64,000 nucleotides of DNA from Actinomadura luteofluorescens (GCF_013409365.1 NZ_JACCBA010000001.1:2666001-2730000), one strand, 5' to 3'; positions 35,964 to 43,706 are shown, counted from the stretch's first letter. Notes: generated by a model not told the origin, from the letters alone. Program-made: numbers and translations.

Positions 35964-37112
35964 ATGAGTTCCGACCGGGACATCCGTCCCTTCACCATCG
36001 ACATCCCGCAGGACCGGATCGACGACCTGAACGCGCGGCTCGCGGCCGTCCGCTGGCCGGACGAGCTTCCCGGGGTGGGCTGGGACCACGGCGTCCCCGT
36101 CTCCTACCTCCAGGGTCTCGCCGAGTACTGGCGCACCGGCTACGACTGGCGCGCGCACGAGGCCGCGCTGAACGAGCTCCCCCACCACGTCACCGAGATC
36201 CAGGGGCAGCGGGTGCACTTCCTGCACGTCCGGTCGCCCGAGCCGGACGCGCTGCCGCTCGTGCTCGTCCACGGCTGGCCCGCGACGTTCACCGAGTTCC
36301 TCGACGTGATCCGGCCGCTCACCGACCCACGGGCCCACGGGGGCGACCCGGCCGACGCGTTCCACCTGGTCGTACCGTCGCTGCCGGGGTTCGCGTTCTC
36401 CGGCCCGACGCGCAGGCCCGGCGACGGCGACACCACACGCTACGCCGAGGTGGTGGCCGCGCTGATGGACCGGCTCGGGTACGGGCGGTACGGCACGCAC
36501 GGCGGCGACGTCGGCTCATTCGTCTCGCCCCAACTCGGGAGGATTGCCCCCGAGCGCGTCGTAGGGGTCCACATGAACGGGCCGATGACGTTCCCGTCCT
36601 GGGACGGCGGAGACGACGACTACGACGAGGCCGACAAGGAGCGGCTCGCCGTCCTGACCGACCCGTCCGGTGAGCGGTTCGGGTATGGGGCGATCCAGTC
36701 GACGCGGCCGCAGACCCTGGCGTTCGGCCTGCACGACTCGCCGGTGGGGCTGCTCGCCTGGATCACCGACCAGTTCCACCAGTGGAGCGACCCGGCCAAG
36801 CGGCTTCCGGAGGACGCGGTCGGCAGGGACGCCCTGCTCACCAACGTCACGCTCTACTGGCTGACCGACACGCTGGCATCGTCGATCCGGCTGTACAAGG
36901 AGGCGTCGCAGTGGGGCGCCCCCATGGAGAGCTCGCCCGTCCCCACCGGATGCGCGATCTTCCCGGGTGACCTCACGATCCGGGCGCTGGCGGAGCGGCA
37001 GCACCGGATCGTGCACTGGGCCGAGTACGACCGTGGCGGCCACTTCGCGGCCATGGAAGCGCCGGACCTGCTGACCGACGACATCCGCCAGTTCTTCCGG
37101 AAGGTTCGCTGA
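35964..37112 (+). CDS. Epoxide hydrolase family protein (EHN domain)
   Basis: 382-residue alpha/beta hydrolase with the N-terminal EHN cap extension (RPFTIDIPQDRIDDLNARLA). The oxyanion-hole motif is HGWP (103-106), the nucleophile D182 is in HGGDVGSFV and the base histidine is in GGHFAAMEAPD near residue 364; an acidic partner would be the E/D of the late charge relay. Such enzymes open epoxides of xenobiotics or natural products. Regulated most likely by the divergent WYL protein. The winged-helix gene follows 1 nt after the stop and is probably cotranscribed. Confidence 0.92.
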   Translation: MSSDRDIRPFTIDIPQDRIDDLNARLAAVRWPDELPGVGWDHGVPVSYLQGLAEYWRTGYDWRAHEAALNELPHHVTEIQGQRVHFLHVRSPEPDALPLVLVHGWPATFTEFLDVIRPLTDPRAHGGDPADAFHLVVPSLPGFAFSGPTRRPGDGDTTRYAEVVAALMDRLGYGRYGTHGGDVGSFVSPQLGRIAPERVVGVHMNGPMTFPSWDGGDDDYDEADKERLAVLTDPSGERFGYGAIQSTRPQTLAFGLHDSPVGLLAWITDQFHQWSDPAKRLPEDAVGRDALLTNVTLYWLTDTLASSIRLYKEASQWGAPMESSPVPTGCAIFPGDLTIRALAERQHRIVHWAEYDRGGHFAAMEAPDLLTDDIRQFFRKVR

Positions 37113-37113
37113 C

Positions 37114-38226
37114 ATGGGCGCCCGCGAGGCGCTGTCCGCGCGGGCGCTCAACCGCGCGCTCCTCGAACGGCAACTGCTGCTGTGCCGCGCGGACCTCCCT
37201 GTGGTGCCCGCCGTCGAGCGGGTGCTCGGCCTCAACGCGCAGGACCCGAACCTGCCGTACCTCGCGCTGTGGAACCGGCTGTCGGCTTTCACGATCGATG
37301 ATCTGACGGTGGCGATCGAGCACCGCGAGCTGGTGCGCTCGACGTCGATGCGCGCGACGCAGCACCTCCTGTCGGTGGCGGACTTCCGGCTGATCCGTCC
37401 GCAACTCGCGCCGCTGCTGCGCCGGGTGCAGCGCACCGCCTTCGGCCGCCGCACCGCCGGCGCCGACCCCGCCGCGCTCGTCACCGAAGCCCGCGACCTG
37501 CTCGCCGACGGCCGGACGCTCACCCGTCCCGAACTCGGCAGGCTCCTCGCGCGCCACTGGCCGGACGCCGACCCCGCCGCCCTCGGCTGGTCGGTGCAGT
37601 ACCTCGAACCCGTGGTCCACCCGGCGCCGAGCGGCACGTGGAACGTCCGCGGCGCGACGCCGTTCGCCCGCGCCGACTGGACAGGCGTCCACCGGGAGCC
37701 GACGCTCCAGGACGCGTGCCTGCTGATCAGGCGCTACCTGGCGGCCTTCGGCCCCGCGTCGGCGGCCGACGCCCGCACCTGGTCGGGACTCGGCGGGCTC
37801 CGCGAGGTCTTCGACCGCCTGCGCCCCGAACTGCGGGTGTTCGCCGACGCGTCGGGGAGAGAACTCTTCGACCTGCCGGACGCGCCACGTCCCGACGACG
37901 ACGCCCCGGCGCCCGTCCGCCTCCTGCCCGAGTTCGACGCGACGCTGCTCGCCCACGCCGACCGCACCAGGATGATGACCGCCGATGTCCGCCGCCGAGT
38001 CTGCGACGGCGCCGCCGTGGCCGCCACCGTCCTCGTGGACGGCACGGTAGCCGCCACCTGGACGACGAAGACCACCGCCGACACCGTCACCCTGACCGTT
38101 CGACCATTCCGCCCACTCTCACCGACGGACCACGCGGCAATCGAGGGGGAAGCCACCAACCTGCTCACCTTCACCCACCCGACCACCCGTCACCGTGTCG
38201 ACCTGATGCCCATCACTGACGACTGA
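37114..38226 (+). CDS. Winged-helix DNA-binding protein, AlkZ-like (HTH_42)
   Basis: 370 residues of the HTH_42/AlkZ family, whose characterised members are DNA glycosylases that unhook crosslinks or remove alkylated bases. Family signs are LNRALLERQLLL at the start, VLGLNAQDPNLPYLALW, VRSTSMRATQHLLS and a C-terminal VRLLPEFDATLLAHADR. The Q-x-Q catalytic pair of AlkZ is not seen; here the corresponding stretch is NAQD, so the enzyme may differ in activity or only bind DNA. It follows the epoxide hydrolase with almost no gap, so an operon for detoxification plus DNA repair is possible. Confidence 0.85.
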   Translation: MGAREALSARALNRALLERQLLLCRADLPVVPAVERVLGLNAQDPNLPYLALWNRLSAFTIDDLTVAIEHRELVRSTSMRATQHLLSVADFRLIRPQLAPLLRRVQRTAFGRRTAGADPAALVTEARDLLADGRTLTRPELGRLLARHWPDADPAALGWSVQYLEPVVHPAPSGTWNVRGATPFARADWTGVHREPTLQDACLLIRRYLAAFGPASAADARTWSGLGGLREVFDRLRPELRVFADASGRELFDLPDAPRPDDDAPAPVRLLPEFDATLLAHADRTRMMTADVRRRVCDGAAVAATVLVDGTVAATWTTKTTADTVTLTVRPFRPLSPTDHAAIEGEATNLLTFTHPTTRHRVDLMPITDD

Positions 38227-38440
38227 CGAAGAGGCCCGGCGCCGAGCACTGGGTGTCGCAACAAAACGGGCAAAACACGAGGCTCGTCTGCGGAGAGGGG
38301 GCGAAATGGGGTCCCCGGAGGCTTTCGCTTGGGCCCTTGGGCCCTAGGGAGCCCGCCAATCTCTGAATAGCGTTCCGCATGTGCGACCCGCTGGAAGTCG
38401 CACAGTTCTCGCGGATGAATTCGAGAAGGGACTTCGCGGA

Positions 38441-39070
38441 ATGAGGAAATCAGCAGGGGTGGCGGGAGGAATCGTCGCGGCGGCCTTGGTCGCGGGCGGT
38501 GTGGCCGCGGTGGCCCCCGACGACGGCCCCGCCGTCGAGCGCGTGGCGGCCACGTCGAGCGAGTCGGCCGGGAAGAGGGCCGGCCAGCGCTGCGCGATGA
38601 ACACCAAGGTCAAGAAGGGCAAGTTCGTCGGGACCAAGTACGTCAAGCCCAACCGGCATCCGTGGCGGGTCACGGGCGAGGGCCCGAACTCCTACCTGGA
38701 GTACTCCGGCGAGGAGAAGGTCTCCAACAAGATCACCAGTAGTCTCAACGCGAGCTACGAGTCGATCAGCGCGAGCGTCGGATTCGAGGTGAGCGCGGAG
38801 AAGTCGACGAGACTCTCCTACCGCGTGAAGCTCACCAAGAAGGCCTTCTACACCATCCAGGTCGTCCAGGGGTTCAAGGGATGGAAGTTCTACGTCTGGC
38901 AGGACGTCGGCGAGCTTCGCATGGGCACTCCGCATTCCGGGATCGGCCTCTACTGCGACGTCAGCAAGCGCAACGTCTACCAGGGCGAGGCCGTCGCATA
39001 CCAGTTCTGGACGCTCTTCAACAAGTGCAGCTACCGCGCGAAGGGAAAGACCAGGAACTGCTCGGCGTGA
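38441..39070 (+). CDS. Exported protein with amphipathic beta-rich region, unknown function
   Basis: 209 residues from ATG 38441, preceded by GAGAAGGG. A signal peptide (MRKSAGVAGGIVAAALVAGG) precedes an alanine/serine linker and a domain of about 150 residues with three cysteines (QRCAMN, LYCDVS, NKCSYR) and alternating polar-hydrophobic stretches such as NKITSSLNASYESISASVGF. That alternation recalls the membrane-inserting hairpin of beta-pore-forming toxins, but this is a by-eye impression. Nothing in the neighbourhood helps. GC content is lower than the genes to its left. Confidence 0.65.
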   Translation: MRKSAGVAGGIVAAALVAGGVAAVAPDDGPAVERVAATSSESAGKRAGQRCAMNTKVKKGKFVGTKYVKPNRHPWRVTGEGPNSYLEYSGEEKVSNKITSSLNASYESISASVGFEVSAEKSTRLSYRVKLTKKAFYTIQVVQGFKGWKFYVWQDVGELRMGTPHSGIGLYCDVSKRNVYQGEAVAYQFWTLFNKCSYRAKGKTRNCSA

Positions 39071-39076
39071 CACGGC

Positions 39077-39100
39077 GCGACCCCGGATGACCAGGGTCGC
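39077..39100. terminator. Hairpin between convergent genes
   Basis: 7-bp stem GCGACCC / GGGTCGC with a 10-nt loop, between the exported protein and the downstream minus-strand gene. It could serve both directions. Confidence 0.5.
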
Positions 39101-39134
39101 CTGGACCGCCCTCACGCCGTCCAGGCGCCCCAGG

Positions 39135-39506
39135 TCAGACGTCGCGAGTCGCGCCCTGGCATGGCTGGGCGTGGGCAGGGCAGAGCGTCTTGATCCATCC
39201 CCGCCCGGTCTCGCTGCCCGGCTCGCCGCAGACCTCGCAGGTGCGGCGGGACTCGTCCCAGGCGGCATGCAGGATCGCCCTGACCCGGCTGCCGAGTTCC
39301 CGGCTGATGCCGAACTCGCCGGTGACGGGGTCGACGTACCCGCCCAGATTGACGTCCAGCATTCCCCACTTCTCCTTGACCTGGGACACCTGGTAGTTCG
39401 GCAGCACGGCGAGGAGTTCGGCATGGGTCCGCATCAGGATCCCGCGCCACCCGGGCCCGACATAGTTGAGGTACTCGGGTATCTGCCTGTCGGCCACATT
39501 CGCCAT
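39135..39506 (-). CDS. Small protein with C-terminal CxxC zinc-ribbon-like motif
   Basis: 123 residues. The N-terminal part (GPGWRGILMRTHAELLAVLP, YQVSQVKEKWGMLDVNLGGY) resembles accessory or phage-encoded proteins with a VKEKWG core; the C-terminus has CEVCGEPGSE and LCPAHA, a likely zinc site. Function unknown. ATG 39506 is chosen. It is the first gene of the low-GC accessory region and ends facing the exported protein gene. Confidence 0.6.
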   Translation of the reverse strand: MANVADRQIPEYLNYVGPGWRGILMRTHAELLAVLPNYQVSQVKEKWGMLDVNLGGYVDPVTGEFGISRELGSRVRAILHAAWDESRRTCEVCGEPGSETGRGWIKTLCPAHAQPCQGATRDV

Positions 39507-39602
39507 ACCCCCGATTCTGCCCGAAGCGCACTACCGCCAACAGGCTCGCGGTCCAGCGTCAGCTCTCCTCAGGCAATTCGAGCACGTCCGCTCTCACGTG
39601 AC

Positions 39603-39803
39603 TCAAGCCCGCCACTCACGCAAACGACTCATCAGATCACGAGCCGCAGCCGGCGTAAGCCTGAGCAACGGCCCGTCCGAGTCCTTGGAGTCCCGAACCA
39701 GAACCCGCCCCGACACAGCGGCAAGCTCCACACACTCACCACCACTGCCACCGCTGTAGCTGCTCTTGCGCCACACAGGCAAGCGTTGACGCTGCTGATT
39801 CAT
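39603..39803 (-). CDS. DUF397 domain protein (third of three)
   Basis: 66 residues with the DUF397 pattern WRKSSYSGGSGGECVELA, then VLVRDSKDSDGPLLRLTP. These proteins accompany Scr1/WhiJ-type regulators in developmental and toxin-antitoxin-like pairs; the DUF397 partner binds its cognate HTH protein. The start overlaps the stop of the previous DUF397 gene by 4 nt. Divergence from the other two copies is mainly in the last 15 residues. Confidence 0.88.
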   Translation of the reverse strand: MNQQRQRLPVWRKSSYSGGSGGECVELAAVSGRVLVRDSKDSDGPLLRLTPAAARDLMSRLREWRA

Positions 39804-40000
39804 GGCTGCTCGGCTCGCAGCTGGCTGATCAAGACGCGCGCCGCCTCTAGCGTGAGCCCGAGTTGAGGGCCGTCCGGATTCTTGGAGTCACGGACCAGCA
39901 GTCCATCCGAAACAGCGGCTAGTTCCACGCATTCACCGCCGTATCCATCGCTGAAGCTGCTCTTACGCCACGCAGGCAGGCGTTGATGCCGCCGGTTCAC
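39800..40000 (-). CDS. DUF397 domain protein (second of three)
   Basis: 66 residues; WRKSSFSDGYGGECVELA and LLVRDSKNPDGPQLGLTL. GTG start at 40000 overlaps the preceding DUF397 stop by 4 nt and its own stop overlaps the next start. All three copies have the same length, which points to recent tandem duplication. Confidence 0.88.
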   Translation of the reverse strand: MNRRHQRLPAWRKSSFSDGYGGECVELAAVSDGLLVRDSKNPDGPQLGLTLEAARVLISQLRAEQP

Positions 40001-40197
40001 GACCGCTCGGCTCGTAGTTGGCTTAGCAGGTTGCGCGCCGCCACCAGAGTGAGTCCGATCCGAGCGCCTTCCGGATCTTTGGAGTCACGGACCAGCAGCC
40101 CTCCGGGGCCTGCGGCAACTTCAACGCATTCGCCTCCAGTACCGTCGCTATGGCTGCTCTTCCGCCACCGAAGGTCCAACTGTCCCGAGCAGGTCAC
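39997..40197 (-). CDS. DUF397 domain protein (first of three)
   Basis: 66 residues; WRKSSHSDGTGGECVEVA and LLVRDSKDPEGARIGLTL. GTG 40197 overlaps the regulator's stop by 4 nt, so it is translationally coupled to its likely partner, the Scr1-type HTH protein. It is the most divergent of the three at the N-terminus. Confidence 0.88.
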   Translation of the reverse strand: MTCSGQLDLRWRKSSHSDGTGGECVEVAAGPGGLLVRDSKDPEGARIGLTLVAARNLLSQLRAERS

Positions 40198-41033
40198 AGA
40201 TACCCCTCACGTACGCGAAGCATGAACTCGATGGATTCGGCCTGACTGAGAGCTTCACCCATCACCAAGTTGAAATGTACACCGGCCTTGAAGAGAACGT
40301 CCTTGTCTCCGATGAGTTGGCTGATGTGACCTGCCTCGGTGTACATCAAGTCGGAATCTCGCACGAAGCTCAGCAGTATGAAGCCGCCTCCCAGCGCAAG
40401 TGGTGTGATCCTCTCGAAGGGCATGATGAGGACCTGAATGTTGGGCCGCCGAGTCATTTCGACGAGGTGGTCGATCTGTTCCACCATCACCTTGGAACCG
40501 CCGACAGGCCTCCGAAGTGCGGACTCGTCCAGGACGAACATCGTTTCCGGCGGGGTCTCGCGCAAGAAGATCCCTTGGCGCTCCATCCGTACGGCGACAC
40601 GGGCATCAAGGGTTTCAGCCGGTTCGTTCTCGTCCATGATCCCCCGCGCATAGCCCTCGACCTGGAGAAGGCCAGGAACCAACTGGGCTGCAACGCAGCG
40701 GATGCCGATCGCCTGCGCTTCCTGCAGCCGGTAGTTGTCGAAGCTGGGGCGTAGGACGCGGTGGCGGCCGGCGCGGCGGATGGCGGTGTGGATGCGGTGG
40801 AAGTGGCCGTCGTCCTGGTCCCAGCCGTCGGTCTTGAAGTAGGTGTCCAGGTCGAGGGCGGTCTGCTCGGAGACGGTCTTGTCCGTCTTCTCAAGTTGAC
40901 AGATCCACTGCGGGGTGCAGCCTAAGGCGTTCGCGAGCTGGCTCTGGGAGAGCTTCGCGCGCTGGCGCGTCCGGCGGAGCTCTTCACTGAAGTAGACGCG
41001 CAGCGCGTCGGGGTCTTGCTGGTCACTGGCCAT
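40194..41033 (-). CDS. Scr1-type helix-turn-helix regulator with DUF5753
   Basis: 279 residues. The XRE-type HTH (about residues 17-70) reads LRRTRQRAKLSQSQLANALGCTPQWICQLEKTDK in order (core SQSQLANALGCTPQWICQLE). The C-terminal DUF5753 domain has AQLVPGLLQVEGYARGIMDE, VAVRMERQGIF, FVLDESALRRPVGG and IQVLIMPFE. Such proteins pair with DUF397 partners in actinomycete development or TA-like control. ATG 41033 chosen; a longer frame upstream carries no family text. It heads the four-gene overlapping operon. Confidence 0.92.
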   Translation of the reverse strand: MASDQQDPDALRVYFSEELRRTRQRAKLSQSQLANALGCTPQWICQLEKTDKTVSEQTALDLDTYFKTDGWDQDDGHFHRIHTAIRRAGRHRVLRPSFDNYRLQEAQAIGIRCVAAQLVPGLLQVEGYARGIMDENEPAETLDARVAVRMERQGIFLRETPPETMFVLDESALRRPVGGSKVMVEQIDHLVEMTRRPNIQVLIMPFERITPLALGGGFILLSFVRDSDLMYTEAGHISQLIGDKDVLFKAGVHFNLVMGEALSQAESIEFMLRVREGYL

Positions 41034-41186
41034 GACGGGGGCCTCCGGCACTCGGTTGGCGGGGGCGTCGGGGGGTGGACGTCCAGTTACAACGGCTTCG
41101 TTGCCGACAGTAATCGCCCGACCGCAATCTGTCCCAAGAACCAAGCGAACGCCGACGAGCTCGGCCGTGAAGGGGCAGGTCAGCGC

Positions 41187-41384
41187 ATGAAAGACACGCG
41201 AACGGCGGAGATCGAGCGGGACTTCCCCGCCTGGATGGTGTGGACGTCCCAGCGGGGCGAGTACTGGGGCGCGGTTCGACGCGATCCGAGGTCGAGCCTG
41301 CCCGCGACCGTCATAGCGGACTCCGAGAGGGAACTACGCGAGGCGCTGGCCACTCAGCCGTCCGCCGGGGAGCTGAGCCGATGA
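41187..41384 (+). CDS. Small hypothetical protein divergent from the Scr1/DUF397 operon
   Basis: 65 residues: FPAWMVWTSQRGEYWGAVRR and VIADSERELREALATQ. Short proteins of this kind commonly lie divergent to HTH/DUF397 genes in actinomycetes, but no function is known to me. The stop overlaps the start of the next small gene (ATGA), so they form a coupled pair. Confidence 0.65.
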   Translation: MKDTRTAEIERDFPAWMVWTSQRGEYWGAVRRDPRSSLPATVIADSERELREALATQPSAGELSR

Positions 41385-41578
41385 ACCCTGCCGCCGGCCT
41401 GACGCACTGGATTCCCGGCCTGCAGGTCTGGTACGGCATCTACACACGCTCCTGGTGGGCCTTCATCCCCGGCCCCCCAGACCGCCTACTCGAAGCACCA
41501 ACTCCAGACCACCTCGCCCAAAAACTCACCGCACTCTCCCTGCGAGCCACAGAACGCCACCTCGCCCCACTCCGGTAA
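41381..41578 (+). CDS. Small hypothetical protein, coupled to the preceding gene
   Basis: 65 residues: LTHWIPGLQVWYGIYTRSWW, then a polar half ending ERHLAPLR. Coupled to 41187-41384 by ATGA. A decayed copy of this gene lies 2.1 kb downstream at 43536-43706. Function unknown; conserved next to Scr1/DUF397 genes in related genomes as far as I recall. Confidence 0.65.
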   Translation: MNPAAGLTHWIPGLQVWYGIYTRSWWAFIPGPPDRLLEAPTPDHLAQKLTALSLRATERHLAPLR

Positions 41579-41719
41579 CAGCCATGCGGGCCCTAGACGA
41601 CCGTGTCTGCGATCCCAGCGCAGTTGCGCGGCAAGGCCACTTTCATCCTCGGGTGACCTCGTCGTTCTGCAGCATCACCATGGTTCTGCCGTCCCCACGC
41701 ATGCGGCAGGATGTAGTCC

Positions 41720-41974
41720 ATGAGCGTTTTGGAGCGGTATCGATCCTTGTTGTGCGAGGAGTACGGCGAAGAACTCACCACTCGCATTTTTGACGACCCC
41801 GCGTTTCTCAATTTCGTCGCCGAAATGCATGAGCTGGAGGGCGGCGAGTTGGACGGAGTCGCCTGCGAAGTCGCCTTTCACCTGGTGGAGCACCTGGACG
41901 ACAACCCGGGTGATTCGGCGAACGACGCCTATGCCGAGCTCCGACGGCGCCTGCATCCCCGGGGTTCAGCCTGA
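41720..41974 (+). CDS. Small acidic hypothetical protein
   Basis: 84 residues from ATG 41720, with a GGCAGG leader. Acidic and helical: LCEEYGEELTTRIFDDPAFL, VAFHLVEHLDDNPGDSAND. No family recognised. The 140 nt between 41579 and 41719 show no gene I can support. Confidence 0.55.
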   Translation: MSVLERYRSLLCEEYGEELTTRIFDDPAFLNFVAEMHELEGGELDGVACEVAFHLVEHLDDNPGDSANDAYAELRRRLHPRGSA

Positions 41975-42091
41975 ACCTGTGCTCACTATCGTCCTTGACG
42001 GCGACGAGCACCTTCAGGCGGGACGCCGTCCCACCCTTCTCGAATAAGCAGGCCCCTGGTAGGACGCTCGTCCACCTCACAGAGGCTCCGC

Positions 42092-42250
42092 ATGCTCTTG
42101 CATCGTGTTTCGCTGCCATTGCCACGCCAGACCCTGACCTATGCCACCGGCGTCGTCCGCCGGCACCGCAAGAAGATCGGCAACAAGGTCCGAGCATCAC
42201 CGCCCGGCCCGAAGTGCGTCAGGTCGATGAGACTGTGCCAACTCCCCTGA
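42092..42250 (+). pseudogene. N-terminal remnant of an IS5-type DDE transposase
   Basis: 52 codons read LPLPRQTLTYATGVVRRHRK followed by KIGNK, very close to the start of actinomycete IS5-family transposases (LSRSTLTYVAGIIRRHRK-SIG type, from memory). After that the text diverges and stops at 42250; no DDE core, terminal inverted repeats or target duplication were found. It marks past insertion activity in this decayed stretch. Confidence 0.55.
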
Positions 42251-42272
42251 GACCGGCCCGCGAGGCGGTCCA

Positions 42273-42857
42273 TCACTCGGGAGCGGGCCATTCCTCGGCC
42301 AGGAGCGCGTATGAGAGGCCGTCGAGCCATCCCTTGGTGCGGTGGAGAGAGTCTCTCACCGTGTGCTGCTCGCGGCGCATCCCAACCCGCTCCATCAGCC
42401 GCCACGAGGCTTCGTTGTCATAGAAACAGTCCGCTTGCAGGCGACGCAGGCCAAGACTTCCGAAGGCGACGTCAATGAGGGCGCGTACCGCTTCGGTGGC
42501 ATAGCCCTTGCCTCCGTAAGAGGGATCCAACGTCCAGCCGAGCTCTCCTTGGACGCCTTTCGCCTGGTCAGCGACCTCCTCCTGGGCCCAGGCGTCGTGG
42601 ATCTGAAGCATCAGATCGCCGATCACCCGGCCGTCCAGTTCGACGATGAGCAGGTCCGCGAGCCGCTCCTCGCGGAGAAAACGCTCACGGTAGTCGTCGT
42701 ACGTCGTCGTGGCGGCCCCGACCCATTCGTAGACTTCCGGAAGCTGCCGGAAGGCCCAGGTCGCGTCCACGTCGCCGGGGCCAGCCCGGCGCAACAGCAG
42801 TCGGTCGGTGAGAATCGGCCAGTCCAGCCTGTCAAGAGGGTGGCGCATGGGCTTCAT
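42273..42857 (-). CDS. GNAT-family N-acetyltransferase
   Basis: 194 residues of the RimJ/RimL-like branch. Visible parts: TDRLLLRRAGPGDVDATWAF, the acetyl-CoA region LGWTLDPSYGGKGYATEAVR (GxGxxG-like GGKGYA), and LRRLQADCFYDNEASWRLME. Substrate unknown; members acetylate ribosomal protein N-termini, amino acids or antibiotics. It lies on the same strand as, and downstream of, the toxin/immunity genes; no coupling is evident (72 nt gap to the truncated paralogue). Confidence 0.88.
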   Translation of the reverse strand: MKPMRHPLDRLDWPILTDRLLLRRAGPGDVDATWAFRQLPEVYEWVGAATTTYDDYRERFLREERLADLLIVELDGRVIGDLMLQIHDAWAQEEVADQAKGVQGELGWTLDPSYGGKGYATEAVRALIDVAFGSLGLRRLQADCFYDNEASWRLMERVGMRREQHTVRDSLHRTKGWLDGLSYALLAEEWPAPE

Positions 42858-42929
42858 ACTGGCAGAGAGCCTTGGCCACGCAGAACGGGTTACCGCGGGC
42901 GACGCCCCAACAACGACGCGGCGATCGCC

Positions 42930-43109
42930 CTACAGAAACTGATAGGACCCCGGCAGGGTCACGTCACGCCCGGCGTCGTCTTTGACATATGTGACCGCCC
43001 CTGTCGTACGACCGTCACGTTCCGCGCGGACGTGGACCAATCCCAACTCCACATCCGCGTCAAGTTTGATCTGGCTACCGTGCGGCAAGCCGATTTCTTT
43101 TGGAGGCAG
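42930..43109 (-). pseudogene. Truncated third copy of the immunity-like gene
   Basis: The minus strand encodes PPKEIGLPHGSQIKLDADVE, then LGLVHVRAERDG, VTYVKDD and TLPG before a stop at 42930. This aligns without gaps to the start of the two 86-residue paralogues (IGLRQGTQ, GLVRV, VKDE, TLHPGD). The codon that aligns with their ATG is CTG (43107-43109) and no other start is available; the last 27 residues are missing. It is therefore probably decayed, unless CTG is used. Rest of the gap 42858-43179: nothing seen. Confidence 0.65.
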
Positions 43110-43179
43110 CTTGAAGTCAATCCGGTGACGGTATTACAGCCCCCAGATCCCATGAAGCGGCCACGCGCCGCCAGAAGCG

Positions 43180-43440
43180 CTATTCAATCTCGGAAAAAGC
43201 AGCACCCAACCTCCCACCTCCGACCTCTTCGATACGATCAACCTTCCAAGTCTGATCGCCGACCGAAAAAGTGTCACCAAGGCGCAGGGTGAACTCATTC
43301 TCTCCCTCATCTTTGACGAAGAGAATCACCTCCGAGGGATCACCATCTTCTCCCATATTCACGTCGACCAAGCCCATCTTTGTCCCACCTTCCAGATAAG
43401 CCTGAGTTCCTTCCTGAAGGGCAACATTCTGAGGTGCCAT
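43180..43440 (-). CDS. Immunity-like small protein 2 (paralogue of 43924-44184)
   Basis: 86 residues, acidic, probably a small beta-barrel: EGTQAYLEGGTKMGLVDVNM, VILFVKDEGENEFTLRLGD, TFSVGDQTWKVDRIEEVGGG. It is the same length as, and aligned throughout with, the product of 43924-44184. The ATG is 2 nt after the stop of an orphan copy of the toxin's C-terminus, the same spacing as in the intact pair, and has GGAG at the same distance. It is probably an inhibitor of a related calpain-type toxin; the name immunity is inference from this arrangement. Confidence 0.72.
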   Translation of the reverse strand: MAPQNVALQEGTQAYLEGGTKMGLVDVNMGEDGDPSEVILFVKDEGENEFTLRLGDTFSVGDQTWKVDRIEEVGGGRLGAAFSEIE

Positions 43441-43442
43441 GA

Positions 43443-43547
43443 TTACTCCGATGTTGCGTAGCGCGGCCCTGCTTCGCGTTTGAACTCTTGGACTGTCATC
43501 GCCTCAGGATGCTTTTCACCCCACGGATTGCGCAGATGAACCCGGCC
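43443..43547 (-). pseudogene. Orphan C-terminal end of a second calpain-type toxin
   Basis: The minus strand reads GRVHLRNPWGEKHPEAMTVQ, then EFKREAGPRYATSE-stop, against KLHLRNPWGIDHPAQMTVQ, ELKRNVRTCYSTLE-stop in the intact toxin. It includes the catalytic-asparagine motif LRNPWG but no cysteine or histidine part; at about 43536-43547 the sequence runs into a decayed copy of the 41381-41578 gene. Orphan toxin ends followed by their own immunity gene are a known trait of polymorphic toxin loci. Confidence 0.75.
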
Positions 43548-43706
43548 GCCGGCTGACGCACTGGATCCCCAGCTTGCAGGTCTGGTACGGCATCTACACA
43601 CGCTTCTGGTGGGCCTTCATCCCGGCCCTCCAGACCGCCCGCTCGAAGCACCATCCCCAGACCACCTCGCCCAAAAACTCACCGCACTCTCCATGCGAGC
43701 GGCGCA
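43536..43706 (+). pseudogene. Decayed copy of the 41381-41578 small gene
   Basis: Starting ATGAACCCGGCCGCCGGC, it follows 41381-41555 closely by eye (same HW-P-LQVWYGIYTR-WWAF coding text) but has a one-base loss at about 43553 that shifts the frame to a stop. A segmental duplication brought it to the junction with the orphan toxin end. Confidence 0.75.

Noticed and set aside
39603..40197. CRISPR-like array from three regular repeats
   Set aside because: The period of about 197 nt is that of three coding DUF397 paralogues with diverged sequence, not short identical repeats with spacers.
41593..41811. Minus-strand frame reading MDYILPHAWGRQNHGD
   Set aside because: It overlaps the better supported 41720-41974 gene and 41579-41719 spacer, has no family resemblance and no start signal.
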